From Bacillus sp. S3 (GTDB lineage: Bacteria; Bacillota; Bacilli; Bacillales; Cytobacillaceae): a DNA stretch of 64,000 nt. The notes beneath the pieces were generated by a model. It saw only the letters and a program-made list of their open reading frames with translations. It was not told where the DNA came from and searched no databases. The stretch spans positions 2,663,501-2,727,500 of the forward strand of contig NZ_CP039727.1 in NCBI RefSeq assembly GCF_005154805.1. The letters are read 5' to 3'. Positions 1 to 6,701 of this stretch are shown one piece after another; within the stretch, counting starts at the first letter, position 1, and each line of letters begins with the position of its first letter. The translations under genes and the position numbers were made by a program.

Positions 1-215
1 AAAGCTGCACTTGATTTCATATGAATTTTTTCATTCTCAATGAAAATAAAACTGTTTAGGTTTGTCTTTAGACCATATTTTTCTAATAACTCTTGACCGG
101 ATTGTCCTTGGAGAGAGGCAAATTTAAATTTCGCCTTAGGATCCCTCTTAATAATAAATTGCACGCTGCTATTGCAAAGATTACAAATTCCATCAAATAA
201 AATTATCCGTTCCAC
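1..215 (-). CDS. DCC-family thiol-disulfide oxidoreductase (DUF393), C-terminal part outside window
   Basis: Reads as a GTG-started protein beginning MERIILFDGICNLCNS, the D-G-x-C-x-x-C signature of the DCC (YuxK/DUF393) family, followed by QFIIKRDPKAKFKFASLQGQ, also typical. The family is thioredoxin-like and its partners are mostly unknown. The start is GTG at 215, with GGTGAT about seven bases upstream. Only about 71 residues are inside the window; the rest lies to the left. It is transcribed away from the nitronate monooxygenase gene. The family call is firm, the substrate unknown. Confidence 0.85.
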   Translation of the reverse strand, partial: MERIILFDGICNLCNSSVQFIIKRDPKAKFKFASLQGQSGQELLEKYGLKTNLNSFIFIENEKIHMKSSAA

Positions 216-347
216 ACTATCACCAGCTTTTTCAGTAAGTTATCCTTTATTTAAAATTATTGCATTGTCAAAACTTAATTACAATAAATGATGATTGAAG
301 AAAGTCTCAATTTTATAAATTATAACAACGAATGGGGAGTGAAAAGC

Positions 348-353
348 ATGTAG
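348..353 (+). other. ATG-TAG start-stop at the natural start of the nitronate monooxygenase gene
   Basis: A good ribosome site (GGGGAGTG) stands seven bases before ATG 348, but the next codon is TAG. After the TAG the frame continues as KNELTTLFNINYPIIQAPM, the expected N-terminus of a nitronate monooxygenase, and joins the long frame at 408. A single-base nonsense change at codon 2 is the simplest reading; a sequencing error is the main alternative. Confidence 0.75.
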
Positions 354-407
354 AAAAATGAGTTAACCACATTATTTAACATAAATTATCCAATCATTCA
401 AGCACCG

Positions 408-1421
408 ATGGCAGGTGGACCGACAACCTCTGAATTAGTTGCTGCTGTTTCAAATGCAGGCGGGTTGGGAGTGATAGCTGCAGGATACTTAAGTCCCATG
501 CAATTACGTAACCAAATTTCTCAGGTACGAAAGTTAACGGATAAACCATTCGGAATTAATGTATTTGTTCCTGCAAATTACACGGCAGATACTAGCAAAC
601 TCCGAAAAGCTAATGATTTATTAAAACCAATGTGGGAAGAATTTCAGATTATTGAAGTACCGGTCCTTCCAACCTTTGAACAGGATCTAGATATCTTCGA
701 GCAGCAGATTAATATAATAATGGAAGAAAACATTCAAATTTGTTCCTTTACCTTTGGAATCCCGTCGCAAGAAATGGTAACGAAACTTAAAAAGAATTCG
801 TCTTTTTTGATAGGAACTGCTACGACGGTTCAGGAAGCAATCATGATTGAAAAGGCAGGAATGGATGCAGTAGTCGTCCAGGGAGCTGAAGCGGGCGGGC
901 ATCGCGGAACATTCATTGGGAAAGAGAATCAAAGCCACATTGGATTAATGTCACTCATTCCACAGGCTGCCGATGTAATCAGCCTGCCGCTTATTGCAGC
1001 AGGCGGCATAATGGACGGCAGGGGAATCATGGCTGCAAGATGCCTCGGAGCTCATGCCGTGCAAATGGGTACTGCTTTTCTTGTTTGTGATGAGAGCGGG
1101 GCAAACACTCTTCACAAAGAGGCGATTATGAAGGCATCAGAAGACCAGGTGGTATTGACCAAGGCATTTTCAGGTAAATTAGCCAGGGGCCTTCATAATC
1201 GCTTTATCGAAGAAATGAAACCATATGATGAAGTTCTCCCGGCATATCCCCTGCAAAATGAACTAACGAAGGGAATTAGAAAGGCATCTGCAGCAGCCGG
1301 ATCCATCGAATATATGTCGCTATGGTCAGGACAAAGTCCTAGATTAGCAAAACCATTAACCGTTCGCGAATTAATGAATAAGATTATTGGGGAGGCAGAA
1401 AACCTACACCAAAGACTATAA
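408..1421 (+). CDS. Nitronate monooxygenase (2-nitropropane dioxygenase family), 5' end disrupted
   Basis: FMN-dependent TIM-barrel enzyme that oxidises alkyl nitronates (for example propionate 3-nitronate). Visible family features are GGLGVIAAGYLSP near the N-terminus, the VVQGAEAGGHRG flavin-phosphate/active-site loop, and LIAAGGIMDG followed by GAHAVQMGTAFL. From the first ATG (408) the product is 337 residues, but the natural start appears to be ATG 348, which is followed directly by TAG. Starting at 408 would remove the first beta strand (NYPIIQAP) that lines the flavin site, so the product may be inactive or poorly made. No convincing ribosome site precedes 408. A second, intact paralogue lies at 33091-34089. 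Confidence 0.8.
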   Translation: MAGGPTTSELVAAVSNAGGLGVIAAGYLSPMQLRNQISQVRKLTDKPFGINVFVPANYTADTSKLRKANDLLKPMWEEFQIIEVPVLPTFEQDLDIFEQQINIIMEENIQICSFTFGIPSQEMVTKLKKNSSFLIGTATTVQEAIMIEKAGMDAVVVQGAEAGGHRGTFIGKENQSHIGLMSLIPQAADVISLPLIAAGGIMDGRGIMAARCLGAHAVQMGTAFLVCDESGANTLHKEAIMKASEDQVVLTKAFSGKLARGLHNRFIEEMKPYDEVLPAYPLQNELTKGIRKASAAAGSIEYMSLWSGQSPRLAKPLTVRELMNKIIGEAENLHQRL

Positions 1422-1446
1422 ACAAAAACCATTCCAAACGAATAAA

Positions 1447-1490
1447 TGTCCGCCTTGAGCGGACACTGTCCACGGACGGTGCCTGACACC
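1447..1490. repeat. Small REP-like palindromic element (multiple hairpins)
   Basis: Two clear hairpins in 44 bases: TGTCCGC/GCGGACA around CTTGA (1447-1465) and GGTG/CACC around CCTGA (1478-1490), with GTCCACGGAC between them. It sits just after the nitronate monooxygenase stop. The motif resembles short extragenic palindromes I recall from Bacillus genomes, but no T-run follows, so it is not an obvious terminator. The family assignment is inference. Confidence 0.5.
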
Positions 1491-1597
1491 AAAATATGTA
1501 TTTTCATTGTAGTTATGGTATTATTAAATGGGTTTGTCTATTTTGTCTATTTATCTCATATTATTCAAGTTTATCCTTTTTAAGGGGAGGGGTGGTT

Positions 1598-2245
1598 GTG
1601 ATTAAAATAGTTAGAAAAACTCCCTATTTGCTATTTTTGTTGGTGATTCCGCTTCTTGCTGTGGTTTACCAATTTTTAAATAATCGATCACATAAAGCGG
1701 TTGATATTTCAACGGCGTTGGATCAATCAATTCCATTTTTGCCAATCTTTATCCTCCCGTATATTCTTTGGTATGCTTATATTTTTTGTTATTAGGTTTA
1801 CTTTTGCTTTCAGGATACAAAGATATACCTCAAAACCTTATTAATGATTGTCATCGCCGAGTTGATTTGTTTTGTGATTTACTTCCTTTTCCAGACGACA
1901 GTCCCAAGGCCGGCACTAACCGGCGACGATTTCCTAACTAATTTAGTGCAGTGGATTTATATGAATGATCGTCCATTTAATTGTTTTCCAAGTATACATG
2001 TGCTGACAACTTTTGCCGTTATGCTTGCATCGCTCCACATCAAAAACAAACACATCCTAAACACCTTATGTATCCATATCTCAGGTTCGTTTATAATCAT
2101 TTCAACTCTTTTTGTTAAACAGCATGTTATCTTTGATATGATTGGATCTATGTTCTTAATTACCTTTCTGTATGGAATCACATTTGAATTACTGTCTTTC
2201 CGTTTGAGGGAAAAATCAGAAACTGTTTATGTGAAAAACAAATAG
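1598..2245 (+). pseudogene. PAP2-family membrane phosphatase, interrupted by an in-frame TAG
   Basis: Hydrophobic protein of about 215 codons with the PAP2 (phosphatidic acid phosphatase type 2) motifs: VPRP, CFPSIHVLTTF (the P-S-x-H motif) and KQHVIFDMIG (the H-x-x-x-D motif). Start GTG 1598 has AAGGGGAGG seven bases upstream. The frame is continuous and conserved-looking on both sides of TAG 1793-1795 (about codon 66): upstream ILPYILWYAYIFCY, downstream VYFCFQDTKIYLKTLL. There is no shift of frame, so this is a point nonsense mutation, a sequencing error or readthrough. A restart at ATG 1844 would lose the first membrane segments. The enzyme would act on lipid phosphates or isoprenyl diphosphates at the membrane. 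Confidence 0.7.
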
Positions 2246-2281
2246 ACTTTGATTTTTTAAGAATGACTATTTTATTAATTG

Positions 2282-2464
2282 GCTCTGTTAAAGTTCATTG
2301 TTGACTTTTTACCACTGTTGATTGGAGCGGAAGGCGCGAGACTCCTGCGGGAGCAGCGGGACAGGTGAGACCCCACAGGCGCTTTAGCACCGAGGAGGCT
2401 CACCGCACGCCCCGCGGAAAGCGAAGCGACTGTAGCGGAAATCAACAGCCACGTTTAACAGAGC
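2282..2464. repeat. MITE-like element with terminal inverted repeats
   Basis: A 183-base non-coding segment bounded by perfect 11-base inverted repeats, GCTCTGTTAAA (2282-2292) and TTTAACAGAGC (2454-2464). A nested inverted pair, CTGTTGATT (2315-2323) and AATCAACAG (2440-2448), lies inside, and the GC-rich core is highly palindromic. It resembles a dispersed repeat common in Bacillaceae genomes (recollection). It contains no reading frame and is more GC-rich than its surroundings. Confidence 0.7.
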
Positions 2465-2475
2465 TTATTAATTAA

Positions 2476-2502
2476 AAAGAGTGCCACCCGTGGCACTCTT
2501 TT
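2476..2502. terminator. Bidirectional intrinsic terminator
   Basis: AAAGAGTGCCAC, two-base loop, GTGGCACTCTTTT. T-runs on both strands; it can end the coat gene at 2552 (minus strand) and rightward transcription through the repeat. Confidence 0.85.
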
Positions 2503-2551
2503 GCATAGTTCTAAAAGCTTGTTTCATAAACAGCCATAAATAGAGATCAAC

Positions 2552-3220
2552 CTAGGTCATATGGACTGTTTTAATATGCTGTAGATTAATATAGATTGGC
2601 TCTTCTTTTGCACCGATTAATTCGACAAAATTATTCTTAATTCCTTGAATTTTGCCGATGACATTCTCGTTTTCACCGATATTAAAAACGATTAATTCGC
2701 CCATTAACTTTTCAATTTGGACTTCATATGATCGGGCGAATGTGATATTGCTCGGATTCACTGGAAGATTTGCGTTACTTAGACCATATGGCCGCTGATT
2801 ATTCGTGTACGGGATTAACCACTTTAAATGGTTAAGGGAGATAAACATCGTTTTGTATAAGGGGGAGTAAAAGACAAAATAATTATTCATGATGCTAATA
2901 ATATAGCCATGCAGTGCTTGTTTACTTGTTACGTAGATTTCTGTGAAAATTCCCTTTGCAGATGTAAGGGTTTTTCTTAACGATGTTTCTTCATTGTGAT
3001 TATAAATAGGTGTTGGTTCATCATTAAAACTAATTTCCGCAATTTCATCCTGTTTTAGAAATTGCCAGTTTTGGACATGAATAGTTGGAATGTAAAGATA
3101 ATCATTGCCATTGAATACTACCCATATATCACTGCCAATATCCACTAACAAACCACTGATGAATTTCTTACCAGAAATCTCCAGTTTAATATATTTGCCG
3201 ATGTTTTCTTTTAACTTCAT
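2552..3220 (-). CDS. CotB-like spore coat-associated protein, beta-domain repeats
   Basis: A 222-residue protein of short beta-rich modules. Segments such as KKFISGLLVDIGSDIWVVF, YIPTIHVQNW and NENVIGKIQGIKNNFVELIG, ending in YINLQHIKTV, repeat the pattern seen in CotB proteins (a G-x-L/I turn, a strand, then H-I/V at a strand end). A ribosome site (AAGGAAAGGAAGTGAG) precedes ATG 3220. No signal peptide. It is the last of a minus-strand coat cluster: CotH, CotB-like, CotB-like, this gene. The role is inferred from family and place: structural coat or crust component made in the mother cell. Exact function unknown. Confidence 0.6.
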   Translation of the reverse strand: MKLKENIGKYIKLEISGKKFISGLLVDIGSDIWVVFNGNDYLYIPTIHVQNWQFLKQDEIAEISFNDEPTPIYNHNEETSLRKTLTSAKGIFTEIYVTSKQALHGYIISIMNNYFVFYSPLYKTMFISLNHLKWLIPYTNNQRPYGLSNANLPVNPSNITFARSYEVQIEKLMGELIVFNIGENENVIGKIQGIKNNFVELIGAKEEPIYINLQHIKTVHMT

Positions 3221-3407
3221 TTACTCACTTCCTTTCCTTGTTTTTTCCTTATACAAATAGAGATGGGCTTAGGAGATATTTCTATTAAAGTATTAAAAAA
3301 AATAAGATCTGCCCAGCTCGTATTTGTAAGATGATGTTGATTTGCTGAAAAATTGGTGGGATTTAAGAATCATTAATTGTTTTTCCATTTCATCAAGGGG
3401 ACTCCGG

Positions 3408-4718
3408 TTAAAATCTAAAGGTTCTTTTCTTTCTGGTTGGCCATCCAGCAAACGGGAATGGACGTTCAGCTTCTCGGGAAACTGGTTCACCGGCGAATCG
3501 GAAAGCCCGTTTTTCCTGATCTTTTTGTTTCCATACACTTTTAGTGTCATTAACAAATCTGTCTTGTTTATTATCCTCTGTCTTTTTAGGAGCAGCATTC
3601 TGTGTAAGAACTGGTTGGGTTGTGGTTCCATTGTCACGTGACTTTACTTGTTTCGTTGTCATTCCATTGTCATGTGATTTTACTGGTTTGGAAGGATTTC
3701 CAGTGTTTTGTGATTTTACTGGTTTGGATGTATTTCCAGTGTTTTGTGATTTTACTGGTTTAGTTGTGACAATTGTATCTTGCGATTTTACTGGTTTACT
3801 TTCTTTCTTAGCTGCCGGTGGTGCGGATACAGGCTTCGGTTCCGATTTAATGACTGCAGATTCTTTAACAGGTTCCTTTTCCTTTGCAGGTTCAATGGAT
3901 TTCGGTTTGCTGCCTGTTGGTTCTTCTTGCATTTTCTCTTTTTGATTTATTTCACTGTTTGGTTTCTTCCATTCACTTTTAACTAATGGCGTTATACTAA
4001 TAGAGGTATATTGATTTTTACTTGTGGATAGAGGTTCATCCATCTTTACAGACATGCAATCTTCTATTTTTATCGGTTCTGACCATCCCAATGTATGATC
4101 TGGTTCAGCCATTTCCGTTGTTGCCACCACTTCTTCTTTTATTTCACGCTTTTCATTGGTGGCCGTAACCTTTTTTTTCTTTTCTGCAGTCTGACGGGTT
4201 TGATTTACTTCTTCTTTTACCTCTTTTTCATTTCTCTTTTCTTCTTTTTTCTTGTCGCCATTATTGTTTTCAGCTTTTTCCTTTTTAGTTTCCTTCTCTT
4301 TAACAAATCCCTTTAAGATATTGGATATGTGCGTTATTTTAATTAAGATGCGCTCTTCACCATTAATTAGAGTAGCGAAATCAGTATCAATATCACTTAG
4401 AACACCACTAAATCTTTGCTTATTGATACTTAAGATGGTTACCCAAGAATGGTGGAATGAGTGTAAAAGTTCTGATAAGCTCTGTGTTTTTTGAAACTCC
4501 GCTGTTGGTTCCTCAGGCTGAAACTGCCTCGTGTTTTTTGTGATCGCTTGAATTTTATCAATGTTGTAATAAAAAATGTATTTATCTTCCGTTTCCATTA
4601 CCACATGATCCGGTTCCACGCCAATCAGTTTTCCTTTATAAATGTCTTCACCTACATAGAGATTTACATTAAACCCCTTTAATAAATCTAATGCAGCTGA
4701 AAATTTATCTAACCCCAT
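3408..4718 (-). CDS. cotB: CotB-like spore coat protein with lysine-rich repetitive C-terminal region
   Basis: A 436-residue protein. Residues 1-140 hold two CotB-type modules (YKGKLIGVEPDHVVMETEDK, then FSGVLSDIDTDFATLI with ITHISNI). After that comes a long charged, low-complexity region with six 12-residue units built on KPVKSQNTGNTS, then an Arg/Phe-rich tail with FRFAGEP and FPFAGWP. In B. subtilis the Ser/Lys-rich tail of CotB is phosphorylated by the CotH kinase; this tail, next to a cotH gene, is the likely equivalent. ATG 4718 has GGAGGATG upstream. The extreme C-terminus is less certain, because a second frame is also open over 3293-3520. Confidence 0.75.
   Translation of the reverse strand: MGLDKFSAALDLLKGFNVNLYVGEDIYKGKLIGVEPDHVVMETEDKYIFYYNIDKIQAITKNTRQFQPEEPTAEFQKTQSLSELLHSFHHSWVTILSINKQRFSGVLSDIDTDFATLINGEERILIKITHISNILKGFVKEKETKKEKAENNNGDKKKEEKRNEKEVKEEVNQTRQTAEKKKKVTATNEKREIKEEVVATTEMAEPDHTLGWSEPIKIEDCMSVKMDEPLSTSKNQYTSISITPLVKSEWKKPNSEINQKEKMQEEPTGSKPKSIEPAKEKEPVKESAVIKSEPKPVSAPPAAKKESKPVKSQDTIVTTKPVKSQNTGNTSKPVKSQNTGNPSKPVKSHDNGMTTKQVKSRDNGTTTQPVLTQNAAPKKTEDNKQDRFVNDTKSVWKQKDQEKRAFRFAGEPVSREAERPFPFAGWPTRKKRTFRF
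3582..3797 (-). repeat. Six 36-bp tandem repeats in the CotB-like gene
   Basis: Six in-frame 36-base units encode KPVKSQDTIVTT, KPVKSQNTGNTS, KPVKSQNTGNPS, KPVKSHDNGMTT, KQVKSRDNGTTT and the diverged QPVLTQNAAPKK. Ser/Thr/Lys content fits a kinase substrate. Copy number is likely to vary between strains. Confidence 0.85.
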
Positions 4719-4744
4719 GTTTCATCCTCCTTAAGAGATAATGT

Positions 4745-4769
4745 GTCGCTTCTCTTTTGGAGAAGCGAC
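4745..4769. other. Hairpin between the two CotB-like genes
   Basis: GTCGCTTCTC and GAGAAGCGAC form a perfect ten-base stem with a short T-rich loop, in the 58-base gap between 4777 and 4718. No T-run follows on the minus strand, so it is more likely an mRNA stability or processing element than a full terminator. Confidence 0.6.
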
Positions 4770-4776
4770 GTAATGG

Positions 4777-5298
4777 TTATTCGTTATCCTCATTGTCATC
4801 GTTATTTTGGTTGTTATCGTTATCCTCATTTTGATCATCGTCATTGGAATTTTCGGAGTCATTTTTCTTCTTTTCAACCATTAAGCCGTAGCTAATATTG
4901 CGTATATGTTTCATGGAAAAACGTACCACTTCGTCTTGTACGATAAGTGAAGCGAAATGTTTATTTGCATCACTGAGTACGCCTTCCAATGACTCCGAAC
5001 CGCCGCGGTTTATTTTTACCCATTGGAATCTGATGCTTTCCAGAAGTTTATGAAAGTTTTCCGCTGTCTTGTAATCTAATTTTGTTGGAACCTTTATTCC
5101 GAAATTCAGGATGTCCTTGGAACTTTCTGTCACGCTTCTGACATGGTTCGTCTTGTAGTAAACCACACCATCGGTTTCCGTTAATAGGACAAAATAGTCT
5201 TCAAATACTGCCAGTAATTTCCCAATTCTAGATTCTGGGCCTCCCCGGTCAACCCTGATTGTTTTACCCACATGTTGATTCATCATTTCTCTATCCAT
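4777..5298 (-). CDS. cotB: CotB-like spore coat protein with acidic C-terminal tail
   Basis: A 173-residue protein beginning MDREMMNQHVGKTIRVDRGG. The RGGPESRIGKLLAVFEDYFVLL and NRGGSESLEGVLSDANKHF segments match the twin modules of B. subtilis CotB (YRGGPESKKGKL and NRGGPEAIEGIL as I recall). The tail from about residue 140 is almost entirely Asp, Asn and Glu, instead of the Ser/Lys-rich tail of classical CotB. ATG 5298 is chosen because AAAGGAGG lies just before it; the frame is open further upstream without a ribosome site. Likely mother-cell coat protein, first gene of a two- or three-gene coat transcript. Confidence 0.85.
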   Translation of the reverse strand: MDREMMNQHVGKTIRVDRGGPESRIGKLLAVFEDYFVLLTETDGVVYYKTNHVRSVTESSKDILNFGIKVPTKLDYKTAENFHKLLESIRFQWVKINRGGSESLEGVLSDANKHFASLIVQDEVVRFSMKHIRNISYGLMVEKKKNDSENSNDDDQNEDNDNNQNNDDNEDNE

Positions 5299-5341
5299 AA
5301 AAGAATTTTCCTCCTTTAATTTAAATAAACATTTACACTGC

Positions 5342-5370
5342 ATCTATATGTATCACGGGGTGATGTTGTA
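5342..5370 (-). promoter_or_regulatory. Possible sigma-K promoter of the CotB-like operon
   Basis: Read on the minus strand: an AC at the -35 position (TACA), 16 bases, then CATATAGAT, near the sigma-K pattern CATA-N3-TA. The -10 is imperfect. Confidence 0.35.
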
Positions 5371-5414
5371 CTAATAAAGTAGCCTTTTTTTCATAGATGC
5401 GGTAAAAAATAGGC

Positions 5415-5445
5415 AAAAAAAAGTATATGATATTTAACCATATAC
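5415..5445 (-). terminator. Intrinsic terminator of cotH
   Basis: On the minus strand GTATATG, nine-base loop, CATATAC, followed by eight T residues, directly after the cotH stop. Confidence 0.8.
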
Positions 5446-5453
5446 CTGTTCCT

Positions 5454-6524
5454 TTATTGGATTTTCGTCATTTGTTGTTTCAAAAAAGCATTTCTTTTTT
5501 GAATAAAAGTTTGTATGAATTCCTTTTCTCTATCCAATATTTCCGAGGTTGTTTTAATAAACGGATCGAGATGAAGGTGTGGTTTAACTGATTCAAATAG
5601 TTCATCAATCCTCTCAGTTTGTGATTCAACAGTAAACTCATAATCTAAAACGGCGGATAGAATATTCCGATATTTTTCTTTCACATCAGGAAAATGAAGC
5701 AATCTCCCAGTTAGCGTATTATAGCCAGTTATAGGCACAAAGTCATGGTCGAGAGGTTTCCCATGGAGGTCCCTGCCCCAGGTGCCATCATAATCCCAGG
5801 GGGTGATTTCATATAGGCCGGTTCCACCATTTTGATATAGTGCATAATTATGGATAAAACCGTCGAAGTTTTGGGTACAAACAACGCCAGTCAACCACGT
5901 TAAATACTGGATGACATCAAGCACCTGAGGTATTTGTTGTTCAAACTCTTCATTGCCTAATGTATTAATCATAGCAATCAATTCTTCTAAATTGGCGAGG
6001 TCATTTTTTTCCCCATATTTGATTGTGTAGCCTTCGTCCAATGTTGTTTTTAATTCTTTGTCTGGATTTAATAAGGAGAAATTTGCGTGATAATTGGTGG
6101 CGTAAATGATTGGACCATGCGGTAAATTTCTTTTTTTCAAAAAATATTGATCGAATGATTCGAGCTCTAGATAAATTCCTTTACAATAGCCATTAATATA
6201 TAGGAGGATATGCTTGGAGTGTGGTGAGATGACGCCTATTCTGTCAAAGAAATCAAGTGATAGCTTATTACGGCTGAGTGATACATCATTAAATTCGGCA
6301 TTTAGATGGATTTCGTGGGCTCCGTTAACGGTATAAGGTTTTTGAAAAATGATATCATAGGATTTCTTTTTCTTCTTTCTAATCACATTTCCGCGATACT
6401 TTATGTTGACTGAAAATTGGTCACTACCGATTTTTAGGGTAGCAGGGACATGCTCATTCAACCAAATATCTTTATCCAGCTGGTTTAACATCTTGGGATT
6501 AATGAAAATCTCATATTTTTGCAA
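5454..6524 (-). CDS. cotH: Spore coat protein kinase CotH
   Basis: A 356-residue CotH-family atypical protein kinase. Signatures: YRGNVIRKKKKKSYDI (family R-G-x then K-K-S-Y), LELESFDQYFLKKR, the N-F-D-G-F-I-H-N-Y catalytic segment and the metal-binding EITPWDYDGTWGRD. In B. subtilis CotH phosphorylates CotB and CotG and governs assembly of outer and inner coat. Both substrate types flank it here: two CotB-like genes downstream and the CotG-like gene divergent upstream. The start is TTG 6524, with AGGGG eight bases before; no ATG is available until well inside the domain. Confidence 0.92.
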   Translation of the reverse strand: MQKYEIFINPKMLNQLDKDIWLNEHVPATLKIGSDQFSVNIKYRGNVIRKKKKKSYDIIFQKPYTVNGAHEIHLNAEFNDVSLSRNKLSLDFFDRIGVISPHSKHILLYINGYCKGIYLELESFDQYFLKKRNLPHGPIIYATNYHANFSLLNPDKELKTTLDEGYTIKYGEKNDLANLEELIAMINTLGNEEFEQQIPQVLDVIQYLTWLTGVVCTQNFDGFIHNYALYQNGGTGLYEITPWDYDGTWGRDLHGKPLDHDFVPITGYNTLTGRLLHFPDVKEKYRNILSAVLDYEFTVESQTERIDELFESVKPHLHLDPFIKTTSEILDREKEFIQTFIQKRNAFLKQQMTKIQ

Positions 6525-6555
6525 TGGTAATACCCCTATAAATATATATTTTTAA

Positions 6556-6584
6556 AATATTATGCTCGAAATATAGCAATGGTG
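6556..6584 (-). promoter_or_regulatory. Probable sigma-K promoter of cotH
   Basis: Minus strand: CACC, exactly 16 bases, then CATAATATT. It matches the sigma-K consensus (mACm-N16-CATA-N3-TA) except that the last two bases are TT. It lies about 32 bases before the TTG start. Confidence 0.5.
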
Positions 6585-6632
6585 CCGTATATGGGCATTT
6601 GGTTAATTATAAAAAAATAAATGTTTGTCTAT

Positions 6633-6661
6633 AACCAATTCCACTTCTTCCCCATAAATTA
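6633..6661 (+). promoter_or_regulatory. Probable sigma-K promoter of the CotG-like gene
   Basis: AACC, 16 bases, CATAAATTA: a full match to the sigma-K consensus, 40 bases before the start codon. Late mother-cell expression fits a CotH substrate. Confidence 0.65.
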
Positions 6662-6701
6662 ACAATGAGCATAAAACTTAAGAAAGTGGTGGAAGGGGAA
6701 A

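Noticed and set aside
1793..1795. Pyrrolysine at the in-frame TAG codons (also 351-353)
   Set aside because: No pyl genes are seen, and neither position is a known pyrrolysine site; nonsense mutation is simpler.
3293..3637. Alternative minus-strand frame that could extend the CotB-like gene by frameshift (ends SPLDEMEKQLMILKSHQF and on)
   Set aside because: The main frame continues with its own repeated FRFAGEP/FPFAGWP pattern to a natural stop at 3408, so no shift is required; uncertainty is noted in the gene entry.
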